Source: Temnopleurus reevesii (lineage: Eukaryota > Echinodermata > Echinoidea > Temnopleuroida > Temnopleuridae). From it: 64,000 bases of DNA. A model generated the notes under the pieces. The model saw only the letters and a program-made list of their open reading frames with translations. It was not told the DNA's origin and did not search any database. The stretch is taken from assembly GCA_036244855.1 (NCBI GenBank), contig BQKZ01002207.1:29405-93404 (forward strand). The letters are read 5' to 3'. This document shows positions 20,548-34,400 of this stretch, piece by piece; the stretch's first letter is position 1; every line of letters begins with the position of its first letter. The position numbers were made by a program, and so were the translations under genes.

Positions 20548-22830
20548 AAATTGTTGACAGTATATGCATGATGCCAACAACACCATCAAAACCCTAAATG
20601 ATGTAGTTAGAATCGATAATGTACCAACAATTTTGCTTCATATACCAATCAATCTGGAATATGCAGGAGAATATTAGAAATTAGAATGTGAATGATAATC
20701 ACTAAACAGTTAAAGCAAATATTTTCTCATGAGAGAAAGCATGAACTAGCAATACCTGCATGCTTCCTTTAATAAGAAAATATTTTGCTCAGCTATAACA
20801 TGATTTACTTTTTAATTTTTTGCAATGCATATTCTGGAAAGGTTGGATTCTTTGCATTGAACAAACCATAAATGGAATTTTGTAGAATAGTGTTTCATTT
20901 ACGCATCTATGGAGCTCACTACCCTACGGACAGTTCTCCATTTTCTTTCACACATTGAATTTACCATACAATAGAGTAACAAATGACCTTCTATTGTTAC
21001 AGGTGAATTATGAGCGGTCAATTCATCAATATTTCACCCCATGGCAACTGTTGCTAATAGCAACCGCATCACTTTCTTATTTGTGTAGCATCTCGTTTCA
21101 TTGGAGAAAGATGTTACTTCTCCTTCAGTGGGTTTCTATTTCATTAGGGAAGTTATAAATGGATTAATGATGCTTAATGAGGTTTGAAAATAGTAGAACT
21201 AACTGAATATGCACTGTAGATAGTCCATATCTTACTTTATTCCTATCTTTCTTGCTCTCACTCTCTCATCCTGTTTTTCTTGTTAATATACATACTGTTG
21301 TTGTTGATGTATTTTAGAATGGTTTCAAAGAATTAAAGTATAAGCTAATTCAATTTCAGTTTGCATAATTAGCAATCTCACTTGGTGCTACAAGCATTCA
21401 ACCTTCCAACAAAGTACATAATAATGATAAAATAATTATAATATTTTTATAGCATCTAATGTGCAAATGTTTCTAGGTGCTTGACAAACAAAGTCATTTA
21501 AAAGTAAATCAGTTTTGTTTATTTGCACTTCATAAAAAATGTGATGGTTACATAAAAAATAGACAGGCCTATTCTTGGATTTCAACTGACGAATTCATAC
21601 CCAGTTTGAATGAAACCTTGGATGTGATAGTATAGCTACTGTGACACTGTTTGTTGTGATAGAAGTATGCTAAGCACATGGGCTATTTGTGTAGTCTAGA
21701 TTTCACCATAACATGGTATCATGCATCAGTCAACAGATGATTGTTGACATTGTTTGTTATCTTCTTATTTGTAGACCTCTTGTTGTAGTATGACATCTCT
21801 TTTCTGATAGGATAAGGTACAGTGTATTTTTACATAAAACCAGGGAAAAGATGACTTCCAACATATTTTGTAAAACATTTTGAATCAGGCGTTATTTTCT
21901 AACATAATGAGTTTTTGTTGTTATAAGATGTATTCATTGGGTAGATCTATTTTCATGTAGTTACGGATATCGTTAAGAATGATTGGTATCTGTTCTTGTG
22001 CTGAATGATAAAGAACAATTTTATGATATGCCTTTATCACTTGATGACCCACCTCTCTTGTATAATTTACATAACGAGATACGGGAGGTCAAACTGTACT
22101 AAAATTTTGCCAAAGCCAGTTCAGAAGATACCCCAGCATAAGTAAAAACAAATTGCTAGCTGTTCTTTGCTTTAGATCATGATGAATCATGAATCAAATA
22201 GTGATGTACAAAGTAGGGAAACAGTATTATCCACGCTACGTAAAGATTGTGCTGAATTGTTATGGGAGGGGGCGAATGAAAATTAAAAATGGAAGTAAAA
22301 ATGAAGAGTGATCTCAGGGATGACAGGGTCAAAATGTTTGTATATTATACCATGAAAATTATATTGTGTAAAGGGAAAAGTCCATGACATCATTTGATTT
22401 TAATACTTCACATGCATATTATACCCCTCCCTGTTTTGTGCAAATTGTTGTAAACATCCATCACATTTTACTTGGCTAGAGATGATTTTAAAAGTGCAAT
22501 TGCAGAACTCTCAAGACCATGAAGAAAAAAATATGACAAGATGGTTTAACTATAAGATGTCTGCTAATGGAAAAAGAGTAGGATTAGTGAGGAATGAAGA
22601 TTCGACAAGTAAAAATGACTACACAGAGGGTAAAAGCAAAAGTAGGATGTGAGAGATATATAGAGCAAGGAAAAAGATAAGAGAGTGAGATGATGAGGAT
22701 GCTCAGGGAGAGGGAGAGGGAGAGAGAACTGACGAGAAGAACGGAAAGGTGAATGAATGGTAAATTGCTTCAAGCCTTGCACGCTCTTGCTTCCTCATTG
22801 ATTGAAAGCATCAACACAGCCCAGTGGTAG

Positions 22831-23170
22831 TAGGAGTCCACTGAATCTAAGAATGGGTTTCCCCCCCATGGCCTTGTATTATGCGTGCATGTGGGACGAG
22901 ATGAGATAGGTACAGGGTGTCCAAGTAAAAATGGTTTGTGGGTGAAGACTGAATTGAAGAATGGGTTTTCCCCCACGGCCTTGTATTATGTGTGCATGTG
23001 GGATGAGATGTGATGGGTACAGGGTGTTCAAGTAAAGTGGTTTGTGGGAGTCAACTTAATTAAATGGGTCCCCCCCCCCCATGGACTTTTGGACTTGTAT
23101 TGTGTGTGCATGTACATGTAGGATGAGATGAAATTTGTGTTTGCAGATTAGATGAGAGAGATACTAGATC
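22831..23170 (+). repeat. Three diverged tandem units of about 110 bp
   Basis: Each unit contains a C run, CATGG or CACGG, CTTGTATTATG, GTGCATGTGGGA(C/T)GAGATG, a GGTACAGGGTGT-like segment and GTGGTTTGTGGG. Units begin near 22835, 22945 and 23055, the third being the most diverged. No coding potential was recognised. Confidence 0.7.
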
Positions 23171-24525
23171 TCCAAGTAAAATATGTGCATGTAGATACAG
23201 GGTGGCAAAATAGAAAGCAAAGACCAGTGGCTATGGGAGACAGTGAATTCATGAATTATGACATATAAGTGTATTGTATAGCGATGCATTTCTAGACAAC
23301 TGTTAAATGAAATTACTTTCAAAATGTGTCACAGATACCACCTGTAATACATACAGCTGTACAGAATAAATTTGAAGAATTTGCATTGAATAGTTGCACC
23401 TTGCAAAAATTGATGCACTGCTTTAATCATATTACCAGGTATTATTATTATTTTTGGTTGAACTGCTCATGTGGACATCCAGAGGTCCAAAGAATTTAAT
23501 ATCTTCAAAAATACAATATTTTATTGGTCACTTCTTTTTATTCTCAAAAATGATATTGCAACCTAATTTTTATGCAAGGTACAAAAAAAATCATTTAAAC
23601 ATGAATAATGCAACATAATGTGATATTTATGAAATACACAATTTCAGAATTTCTCTGCAATTATAATGCAGAAAGCAAACAAAATTTGCAGCACATACAT
23701 TATCTCATTCCTACGCACTTTTGCATGAATATTCTAAGTGCAGCATCTTCTGCACCGGTAGACATAATCAGATAATATGAGATGTGATGGACAGACACAC
23801 GCTCACACCAATCCATAGGAAATGTCAACAGTGAAAGTGGCTAGAAATTGGACTGTATGAATGGACGGCAATCCCCCGTGGGCTGTATTCAGGCTTGAGA
23901 TTGCTCATTGTCACGGACTTTGTATAGAGTGTTTCAGAATATGAGATCATCACGACTTGGCCATGATTTTTTTAATGATTTTGATGGATTTGAAAAGACA
24001 AAGCTTTGTGGTATAATGAATAATATTACTTGATATTTATAGAGCACATAATTATTACCCTGGCTTTAGTCATCACCATCCTGGCACCAAGGCATTTTAT
24101 GGAAGAGATATTCCTTCCATGTACCCATTCGGATCACCTGAGTTGAGTGCAGCACAATATGGATGAATTTCCTGCTGAAGGAAAGTAACAATGGTTAAAA
24201 CTCAAACCACTTGTTGAAAGGCAACAGTGATGTCCGCTACACCATGACGCTTCTACAGAGTAGTAATTGTTTAAGTGAGAAACTACTGACTTGAATGCTA
24301 ACCATTGTGGCATTAGTCTTTTGCTAGGCATTTGATATGCACATCTCATGTGTGTGTTGTCTGTGCTTCCAACAAAACATTCACGAAATAATGATGTTGA
24401 TCGGTTCATGACGATCAACCACAGCTTGTGATTGATCATGACATTCTAGCAACAACCTCTTAGAAGAATAATCAATCAGAAAGAATGTGAAAGACATTTC
24501 TCTATTTTCTTTCCTTTTCCTACAG

Positions 24526-24729
24526 ATCAACCAGACGAGAACCCATGAATTTGATTGTTGCATGGTGGTGCCCTTGATAGCAGACTCTGGTAACAAGCTG
24601 GAACTGGTCCTCAGTCGGAATCCATTGTCTAAGCAGCAGAGTGGAGAGAGAGGAGAGGATGGGTCGTGGTCTGGGGTCGACAATAGTCAGTTTGTTCAGA
24701 TGCAACCCGCTGCTGCTGCACAATTCTAA
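24526..24729 (+). CDS. GRIP1: GRIP terminal exon: end of PDZ7 and C-terminus
   Basis: The acceptor is TTTCCTTTTCCTACAG, and phase-0 entry follows CTGCAG of the previous exon. It encodes [40 protein letters not shown] and a tail ending [15 protein letters not shown], then TAA. The TR-FDCC-VVPLIA-SGNKL-LV-SRNP block is the unmistakable end of GRIP PDZ7. The C-terminal tail is shorter than in vertebrate GRIP1 but keeps the SW..NS.F pattern. A possible poly(A) signal AATAAA is at 25372-25377, with another at 25479-25484. Confidence 0.96.
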   Translation: MNQTRTHEFDCCMVVPLIADSGNKLELVLSRNPLSKQQSGERGEDGSWSGVDNSQFVQMQPAAAAQF

Positions 24730-27700
24730 GTTGAAACAGGTTAAACATATTCTTGTCACATTCTAGCATACATACATGTATGTAGGGGCAGATGTAACTC
24801 ATTGCTGCTCCACAAGTCTAAAAACAAGTAGACTTTACTTTTATTTATTTATTTTTTATTTATTTTTTTACAAAATACAATAGGCTCAAACTGATCAATA
24901 ATATTCCCTGGAATCCGACTTAATGGTTGTTTTATAAACAGACCTACCAACATGGAACCGTAGGTTTGCTTGCTATTGTTCAAAGACAATAGCTTCCCTC
25001 CCAGAGCTTTGGTAGATAGAAATCAATCTGGCTCTATTTCTTCTTAGATGAATGCCAAATAGCACTTGTCATGAAGTGAATGACTTCATGATAAAGTCAA
25101 TATTATTCATCTTTGCTCCAAGATAAACTCTGTATATATTCACCTGTAGACAGCCACTTCACAATAGTCAGAATATAAATTCCATACATCTCGGACAAAC
25201 AATGTAGCTTGTCTGACCTAGCAACAAGCATTCATTCCGTCTATTGATATGTAATCATATGCTGGCAGGTGAACTGATATTTGAAAATTGAATATTTAAC
25301 AAAGACGTTTCCTTAAAATTTGAGTGCATTATCAGAACCATTTATCAATTTAAAGCAGTGCCTCAGCGTATAATAAAAAAGAAAGTACCTGTATTCCTTG
25401 GTGAGAGAAAAGGAGAGAGATGAGAGTGGTTGGCAATGATGAAATGTGCTTTTACCGTAGTCCAAGATGTAAAAGTTTAATAAACTAGGCGACAGGTTGC
25501 GAATAATGGATTTGGCAAAATATAACTCTCAAACTTTTTGGTAAAAGACTGACACATATTTAGTGCTAGGAATCATCAACTTTTGCTACAAGTGCCAAGG
25601 TATATGACCCCATCACATTTGATAGGGAGATTGGGTATTGATATGACAATGGCCTACTACAAAAGGCTTGACGTACAGACATGAATTGACAAAACGTAGC
25701 ATTGATTAATAAATTTAATTAAAAACCAATTTATAAATTAAAACACATCGAATGTAACTTCTTATCTCATATTGCCAATGTTTTCATGAGAAATTCTAAT
25801 GTATATCAAGAGATGTGATAATAATTTGCTGAGATATTGTAGACAACAAATTGAGGCTAATCATTTTCTTACTAATGTTCCCATTTTATATTTGAAAATT
25901 CAACTCTGAAAATTTAGAATTTCCTATTCATGTACAGTGTATAAATGTAACATATTGTATGGCATTATATAGGAAGTAAATGAATGTATAAAAGGGTTCT
26001 ATCTCCATATTGTATACAAAAGTAGGATTGGTTTTATGTATGTGCATCTTGCCACTTACGATCTCATTTCTAAATGTTTATTTCTTGTTATGATATCGAT
26101 CACAGATTTACAGCTAATTATCACTTTTAAGGTGAACCAAGGCAGGAACTCAATTTTTGTGCATTATCTTCAAATTCATTATGTGTATATATTTATTTAT
26201 GATTTACTGTACAGTCTGAATTGTTTTACAATCCATGAAATCTAAAATTCATGCATGGATCATGTTAGGGAAATTAAAAATAACTTCTTTTTTTCGTACT
26301 GAATGATATAAAGAGAATAGCCATGGTCATCTTCTAAGTTATGATTTTGATAAATATTATAGCGTGTATTCTTCTCAATAAAAATTTATATTTTGGTAGA
26401 TTTATTGTCTTGCATTTCTGAACAAATAATTTATTTATTTCTTTATGGCTGAATTATACCTTACCCTTAAGTTGAATTTCCGATCCTTAATAGATCCCCT
26501 TTAGTAGTTCTCAGTATTAATTAAACACATTTCTGACATTAGTTTAATGCATGAATTTATTAGAACATTTGAAACAACAAACTGGTGCTACCTTTATTAT
26601 ATGTAGATATAGAATTATGGAAATCCTATATTCACCCTATATAAACTTCTATTACTTTCCTCTATATCATCAAACTGTCGTATTATACTTGTTTCACTTC
26701 ATCACACAAATAGAATTAGACCTTAAAGATTTTTTTTTCGCTTTCATCTCTCGGATAGCCCAATTCAATTCACTCTTACTATTTGATTAATGATTTATGA
26801 GAAGTACGGCAGTAGATGAAAATTTATGTACAAAATCATGTCTTCCTTATGATCAAAGTAAATAATATGTAGATTGCATTTTCAATTCTAAACTATTAAC
26901 GCATTATTGAATGAATTGTATGCCCAAAAAATAGTGAAACTACTGAAATTTTCTAATATTTAATATGTAAAGTAAGAATTTTGTCATTCTGATTTTCCAG
27001 AATATTCATTGTCTTGATTTGTACTCTATAAATATGTTTAAAAAACATTGATGTTTTGACTGATCCAGAATAGGATTGAAAGTCTCACAGATGATTTTCA
27101 AATTGCTCTTACAGTTGTATAGCAATTTCTCTTCAAAAGCATTATCAAACACAACATTTTTTTTTATTGCTATACAGATAACCACCAATCATTGAAAGTC
27201 CATTCGAAGCAAGAGGCTAGATATTCCTTTTATTGCTTCTGTTAAATGTAAACCAAAGAATTTTTTGAGGACTTATTTTACAAAATTGAATGTAGCTTTG
27301 TCTATCTTGTTTTTCTCTTTGTTTATTTGTCTCTTGACAGTATTCTGTTTTATGCAATGTTTTGTTGAACTCAGAGACTCTACTAAATTATTACTGTACA
27401 TGATAATACTATGTCTTTCAGAGGGTTGGGGTATGTATGATTAATTGGCTTTCCCAGTTGAGGAGCCATCAACTCTTTGATATGAAATCATGGAAAGGGA
27501 TGTAGGAGAAAAAGGAAATTGGCTTAACAAATTCTTTATCTATATGCATACAAATCATTGTATAATTGTTATTGCATATAGTCCTTCAATTCTAGATGCA
27601 TGTGTCACATTTTTTACCTATTATTCTTTAAACTTTTACTTTAGAGTTTTGAGGTCATGAAATTAGTGATTTGAGGCATGAAGTTTGTGACCTTGGATGC

Positions 27701-29036
27701 AAAGTTTGTGAACCAGGGTAAAAAGTTTGAGTCCAGTGGTCGTGAACTTTATGTCCCAAACCACAAACTTTGCGTCCTAGGTCACAAACGTCGCATCTCA
27801 AATTGCAGATTTCCTGACCCGGCCCGCAACATAAAGGTTCATGATCAATCACTAATTTGTAACAAGTGCTTATGATTGGTTACTGGCCATATTGAACCAA
27901 ACGAGCATGCAACGGATATCTTACTTGGTTACTTACATTAGTGAATAATCGCAAACCATTATGTTACAGGGCCCTGGTCTCAAAATTTACGACACAAATG
28001 GCCTATTGTTAGGCATACTGTACTTCAACCATATTTTTCGCCTAATCTAGTTTTATGAAAGAATTTCACACCTATTTTCTAATAAGAGCCTCAATTTATT
28101 AGAAGCAAAATCTAACCAACCAAAATGGACCAATGACATGATGCATAATTCATGAGGTCTAATTTACCAGGACATTTTTTACTTATTCATATTTCCTTTC
28201 AATAGTGTTTTGATGATAGAGTTTAAAATTGCTGGAGGAGCATGGTATAATGAGATTTCTGATTTGGCAAGATGAATTTGCTGCTTCCAGCTACTTGTTT
28301 TATGTTTTTAATTAATTTTTTTCACCTCTCATGTTTGAATAGTTTGTCATTCACCATTTATATGATATCTCAAGCATAATTATATATATTCTTTGTATCA
28401 ACTCTGTATTCACTATAAGTAATATATCTATATTTATGATATATCATCAGATAGATTTGATAAATATATTGGAACTGTCGAAGTTTGATGACGCTGATAG
28501 GTGAATGAAGAACTATTTCAGGAATGAAAGATATTAAAATCCTAAAATTAAATTGTCAAAAAATGAGTAGGATTCTCTGGTATCATCAGGAGTTATCTGC
28601 ATAATGCCAATAATTCTTAAATTTGCGAAACTTGTCTGATGTTTTACATGATTTTTTAAAGATAAACTCTTCCTCATCTGCACAAGGAGAACTCTGGTAC
28701 AAAGACTAAGCACATGATTATTCTAGGCGATTTTATACTTCATGCAGGGTAGACAATTAATTTTCGAAGAATTATGAATTATTTTAATAGACAAAGAAAG
28801 TACATTAAGGAAAATTTTAGGGTACATATGGACCAAAAACAAGAAGTCAATTAGTTTTGTATTTAAAACTTTTATGACCCAATTCCAAGAGCTTTTATAT
28901 GTGCTAAAGCTCACAAGTTGAGAAGGGGAACATGGAAATTATATTCAAGCAACTCATATCAGTAGGTCTCCCCTAGGTGCCAGATATTGCTTAATAACAT
29001 AATTGCATTTATATCTAAGAACATACCTGTCTGTAC
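24730..29036. other. GRIP 3' UTR and downstream intergenic DNA
   Basis: The first several hundred bases are probably 3' UTR, with candidate AATAAA signals at 25372 and 25479. Beyond that I see AT-rich noncoding DNA without a credible exon. A foldback element lies at 27660-27858. Confidence 0.5.
27660..27858. mobile_element. Foldback element (AAATTAGTGATTT ends)
   Basis: Outer arms AAATTAGTGATT and AATCACTAATTT are inverted. Inside them, AAGTTTGTGACCTTGGATGC with CAAAGTTTGTG is inverted against CACAAACTTTGCGTCCTAGG with CACAAAC. The ORFs crossing it on both strands are by-products of the repeat. It is a MITE candidate with no clear target duplication. Confidence 0.55.
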
Positions 29037-29039
29037 ACA

Positions 29040-29265
29040 TATTTCAATGTGTTCTGTTGTATCTTGTAAATGAAACATGTTTGTATGAATACATAATCAG
29101 GTATGCACTATGTTTCTCTGTATGCATTATTTTCATATTGGTGCTGAAATGAAATAGTTATGTTTGAAAACATCTTTTGGGTTATTTTTGTAAATAAATA
29201 TTATTTGATGGTTTAGTCCAAAAGTGAATGAAAAAGTAAATAAAGTGAATCTAGAAATTCCTATA
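29040..29265 (+). repeat. Contig end duplicated at 15610 and 46231
   Basis: The last 94 bp before the N at 29266 (29172-29265) are identical to 46231-46324, which directly follow the N at 46230. The whole 226 bp also matches 15610 onward. The arrangement is that of overlapping contig ends left unjoined, rather than three dispersed repeats that happen to stop at N characters. Confidence 0.8.
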
Positions 29266-29361
29266 NTTTTTTATCTAGTTGAATATGAAATAATTACCCA
29301 ATGTTTGCCAAGGTTTCCTATCCCTCTCTCTCTCCCTCTCTCTTTCTCTCTCTCTCTCTTA

Positions 29362-29919
29362 TACAGAGTGAGTCAAAAAAAATGTCCTCCAACTTTGATG
29401 CCTTCCTCTTCAAAACATAAAATTATCATCCCAAATTCGATGGTATATCCTGATAGAGTATTCTCCAAAGAATATTTTGTTACCATTTTTATTTTTATTT
29501 GTGCGCGCATGACTGCACACGAGACATCTTAGCTAAAGGTATGAAATCTTACTTGCGCCAAGTGGCTAGGTGAAGATGAAAACAATGAAAATAGCTTGTG
29601 TCATATGGACAGACAGAAGCACGTTCAATCACACACGTACATGCACACACACACAAAATGCAGCAAATCACTTAATACACACCTACACAGAAACATAAAC
29701 CACCCCCCCACACACACACACACAAACACACAAACACACAGGTGCAAAAATCTAAGTGGTAAGAGCTTATCGACAACTTTACTCCCTTATTCAGTTTTCT
29801 TTCGTAACCAGAGAAAGTCTCACAAAACCCGCTGAGCACAGACACACAAACACACCCACACCCACACACACACACGCACACACACAGGCATACCCCAAAC
29901 CACCCACGCACACACGCAC

Positions 29920-29958
<39 letters not shown>

Positions 29959-30400
29959 AGCTCAGTAAACCACAAAAAAAGACCCACAAACTGCACACAA
30001 AGACGCCCACATAGGCGCACAATTCATACACAGAAATCAACAAATGAACATAATTTTGTGTTTCGTTGCAAAAGTCTCTGGTGAAAATGATTTCTTTTGG
30101 GAAAGTCTCCAGTATTCACCAATCCATCTGCAGACATATCAGATCGAGCTACGACAGGGTATGGAGGAAGATGCTTTTGAGCCTTGGGAAGATGGAGGGA
30201 ATGCTCCATCTAACATTGATCCATCATGCACAACGGTGTATCATCCGTCAGGAACAGGAGACAAGTGAAGGATTGAGCTAAGAGTGACGGGCACTTAAAA
30301 AAAACCCAGTTTTTAAATGTTTGATCTTTTACATAAGCTTTAAGAGACATGTTCATGTTCTTATTCACAGATGTTACAGTGCACTGTTTTACAAGTATGG

Positions 30401-30434
<34 letters not shown>

Positions 30435-30775
30435 ATGTAAGTGTATGTGTGTGCGTGTTTAAGTGTGTGTGGGGGTGGGTGGGTGCGTGCGTGTGTGTGT
30501 GCAATTGCAAATGCTTGTTTGAGCTTGCCATTATCTGTCCAACTGTCGCACGACCAAAGACTGTTTTTGTCGGCCACTTGGCGCAAGTGACATTTTGTTT
30601 CTCAAAACCAATCGTCTCTTGTTCAGTCATGCATGCAATAATGTACACAAAAATGGTATCAAAATGTTCTGGAGAGTACTTTTTCAGGATATACCATCAA
30701 ATTCAGGATAATATTTTTATATTCCGAACAGGACAGCTTCAAAGTCGGAGGACATTTTTTTTGACTCACCCTGTA
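29362..30775. mobile_element. Mariner/Tc1-like element with long inverted repeats
   Basis: The ends TACAGAGTGAGTCAAAAAAA and, inverted, TTTTTTTGACTCACCCTGTA lie between TA dinucleotides (29360-29361, 30776-30777). The inverted repeats extend about 210 bp each, to a shared TTGCGCCAAGTGGC near 29555 and its complement near 30578. The centre holds CA repeats (29640-29960), a unique block (30040-30270) with a 74-codon frame of no recognised family, and a GT repeat (30399-30500). I see no intact transposase, so this is probably a nonautonomous derivative. Confidence 0.75.
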
Positions 30776-30827
30776 TATCTATATATATAAAGTAGATATG
30801 TGTTAAATTGAGAATGTATAGAAATAA

Positions 30828-31153
30828 TAAAGATATGATAGAGTTCACTTCAAGAAAGAAGACACAGTTAACAAGTTGATTTCTACGAGCGCTTTATTTT
30901 AATAATCTTAATGGTGGAATGAAATACTTGTAAGTTGGATACATATATATACAAGCGATTTATGTAAGATAATATACAGTGTATTTAAAAGGTAGATTAA
31001 AGAGGATCAGGGGCTTAATAAATGTGAGGGTACCTGTATTACAGGTATTACAGGTTTTTCATTCCACCATGAAGATTATTACAAGAAATCGCTTGTGGAA
31101 ATCAACTTGTTAACTGTGTCTTCTTTCTTGAAGTGAACTCTATCATATCTTTA
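30828..31153. mobile_element. Foldback MITE with TA boundaries
   Basis: The left end TAAAGATATGATAGAGTTCA continues through CTTCAAGAAAGAAGACACAG and TTAACAAGTTGATTTC. The right end is its near-exact complement, ending TGAACTCTATCATATCTTTA. Inner arms with CATTCCACCAT and ATGGTGGAATG are also inverted. At 326 bp and noncoding, it is a Tc1/mariner-type MITE candidate. Confidence 0.7.
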
Positions 31154-31442
31154 CAAATATATATATTTATATATATACTGATTCCACCACTACCTTTGTG
31201 TTCCTCTCTTTAATTTCCATTCTCTTCTCTTTTATTTGCTTCTCACCTATTTCCTCATTTCCCCCCTTCCCCCCCCCAAACTCTCTCTCTCTCTCTCTCT
31301 CTGCCGACGATGGCTTGTTTATCACATTTCATCAGCTGTTCAATCATTGTGGAGTTGCCCCCCCCGCCCCCCCCCCCCCTATAATATAGCAGTATATTTG
31401 CACTTATATACCTCACTCTTTCAAAACATATCATGATGTACA

Positions 31443-31488
31443 AAAATAAGTTATTAGAGAGATTCATGATAATCACTAAAGTTGGACA
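31443..31488 (+). repeat. 46-bp contig-end overlap with 48403-48448
   Basis: The sequence from AAAATAAGTTATTAGAGAGA to AAAGTTGGACA ends directly before the N at 31489 and recurs exactly, directly after the N at 48402. This indicates that the contig ending here should be joined to the contig starting at 48403. Confidence 0.8.
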
Positions 31489-31489
31489 N

Positions 31490-34400
31490 AATTGATAATT
31501 TTCTCCAGTTTTCTATTTAATGATAAAAAGAACTGAATTTCTACATGGAAAGATGGCATATTGTCTGAAAGACATGACTTATACATGTAACTTTATTTTA
31601 TATTTGTGGAAAAATGACAAATTTGAATCTAATTTGGTGTTTTTAACACAAAATAAATATATAAATCTCTGATCATCATGAAAATACATGACAACATAAA
31701 CTCATACATAAACATCATCTAAGTCACAAACTTCTCTCATGTATAACATTAATTATTTACAATCTACAAATAGCTTATTTAGCCACATAAAAAGTCTGTT
31801 TTTGTGAAATTTCATGTGACGATACTGAAAAGGATGATTGTCTTTCTACGTAACACAGTCAGGTAAGCAGAATACATGTAGTAATAATTTCTCATATTCT
31901 GGGCCAAGGGCATTAATACAGGAGTACCCTTTTGGCTCGAAGGAATCCAACACAAATAATATTCACCTTTAACATGCATAAATAAGAGAACTCTTCGAGG
32001 GATATTGCACTGTTCCGATACCTATGATTTCAGCTCACATAAAGGACTGCTTTAATACTGTAATAACACAATCTAGTTTCTATTACTCTGTCAGAATGGA
32101 TTTCTCTGTAATCTAAATACTGCAATAATATGATTGAGCAGACGATCACACTCATTTTGGCCCCTTGGAGTTGTAGCACCTGTGTAGGGGTTGTATTGCG
32201 TCCCCTTGTATATACTTCTACTTGCTATTTATTCCAGATATTGAATTTGTCAAATGTGTCAAGTCAGGCATTATACACAACTAAAATGAAAGTTAGGGAT
32301 CGCTTTTAATTTTACCACTTCAGAATAGTTGCATTTTTAGGCAGTGCACTGAAGTGATAGACATCATTTGAAAACTGAAATCATTCATGTGTGAAATAAT
32401 TTACAGGTTGTTGGATGACATTATAAACAGTTGCTTTTGGTTATTTTCAAATTTATAAAACTTTGATAAAAAATTTTACAGAGATTTTGGGCTTGGTGTA
32501 TGACAAAAACAATGTATTTTTAATAAAGGAAGGCAAGATTTTTCATTCTAGAATATCCTCTTATTTTGTTTTTACCAAAGAAGGATAACTATAAAACAGA
32601 TAAACATTAATTCAAGTGACTGAGAAGCAAACAGTACTTCACATATAGGAATTATTATTGAAATCAGCAAGATGGCAATATGGAAACAATCTTAGGTCAG
32701 CTTTCATACTTATTTTTTAAATTATGAGGTAGGTAAAAAAATATATAAATCAGTGGAACTACCTACCATCTTGGCAACATAGATAGGTTTAATTTTTCAA
32801 TTTGGTTTTATTGATAAAAAAATACACATCAAAAAGTCTGTAGACTACAAATGTGAGTTTACAACTTCATTTTAATAGCCCCTGTTTCCATTTATAAGAT
32901 GCAATTACTATTACCTGAAATAAACAATCTTATTCCATAATAATGAATAACTTCAAATGAAAATTAAGAAATGGGGTAACTTGCGGGTGTAGCATTCAAT
33001 ATTAAAAAGGAATGCAAGGCTGAAAATCTGGAACGATTTGTGGTCATTTATCATTATACATGAAACCACCAAATAATTTATCAATACAGTGGAAACTCAT
33101 TACCGAGGAGTCTGATTATTAACAATACATTATTAATAACTCAATCTGGTATTCCTTTTCTTTACCTTATCAAACAAGGCAACATCCATAGGCCTAGTCA
33201 AAAGGACCTTCATTGCAGATATAGTTAAGGGGAACTAAAGATCTTTATCAGAACAAAGACCATACAAGTTCACCAGAAGTGCATGAACTTTGGAGTCAAT
33301 AAACTCCAAACAGGTTCATTTTCTTGACGGCATCCACAAAAACGTAAGAAATCTCTCACAATAGTGACATGTTTAGCTTTTATTACAAGCACAAATTCAA
33401 GAAAATCAAGCCAAGGGGAATATAGAATAGCGTGCAGGGTTTTTTCTCCCCTCTCTCGCTCTTTTGGCAAGCTCTGGGGTATGTTTTGACTCTTTCGTGT
33501 AGGTCACTTCTAAATCCACAAGACCTCTTTGTTCAACACATTCCCCTTCCTACCCTTGCTTTTGGGGTTTCATCACGTTCAGCAGTAATCCGAGACTTGG
33601 TATTGCTCTGTCGAACTGAGATTCTTTCCAATGTACAAGAGTACTTCACTTTGTTCACTTTGTTATGTACAGTTTATTTCTTTTTCAATTAACAGGTATA
33701 TGAAACAAATGTAATTTGATTTGGTGGTTATTTCTACTATTTCAATGAACATGTATCTGTTGTTTTGGTTCAACAACAGAATTAAAGGCCCATATTACCA
33801 AAATGGGTTTAGATTATGACCATGATTCTTTTCCCTTTTGATGCTCCAATAACGAATGACCACAGATGTACTTGTCACAAATGTGCTAAATGCACACTTC
33901 TAGCCCTGTGGGGCTGTAACATATATAGAACAATTTTGCAATCAACGCAAACTTCTGCACATGATTTCTCATAGACTTGCGATTGATATCAATCATATGA
34001 TCGATTGGAAAGCTATATGTTACAGGGCCCTGGACTCCATAAACCATTTGTATGTGAATGGGTTGAGTCTGTATAATAGGCTACACTCCAAATTAGGTAA
34101 TCTTTTACCACAAATTTACCTGAGCAATGAAATTAATTAGACCCATCTTTGTGGAGAGGGTCGTAAGAAATTACGATTACAAATAGGTTTCCTCTGAAAG
34201 TATCCTAAAATCACTTCACCCTTTCCTCTTGGAGAATGACCTACATGAGTTTAGGTTGTGATGGAAACCAAAAGTGACTCAGAGATGCAAAGATTTCCTT
34301 TTTTTCTTCAAGAGGTCATGAATTCTTGATGTATACATCCAGGTCAGCATCAGCAAACCCTGTGAAACTAGGAATATTTTGAGGGCCAACTTGGCTCGAA

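Larger units (their letters stand above)
18557..24525 (+). other. Last GRIP intron
   Basis: This 5.97-kb intron splits PDZ7. I see no additional exon; an acceptor-like TTGTTACAG followed by GTGAAT at 21002 does not lead into a PDZ7-like frame. It holds a foldback element at 20318-20547, a short GATGAT run near 20048, and a three-unit tandem repeat at 22831-23170. Confidence 0.7.

Noticed and set aside
21002..21158. Alternative PDZ7 exon after TTGTTACAG with VN at its start
   Set aside because: After the first two residues the frame (YERSIHQYFTPW) has no similarity to the end of PDZ7, whereas 24526 matches fully.
29596..30050. Open frames rich in His/Thr or Cys/Val
   Set aside because: They are translations of CA/GT microsatellites.
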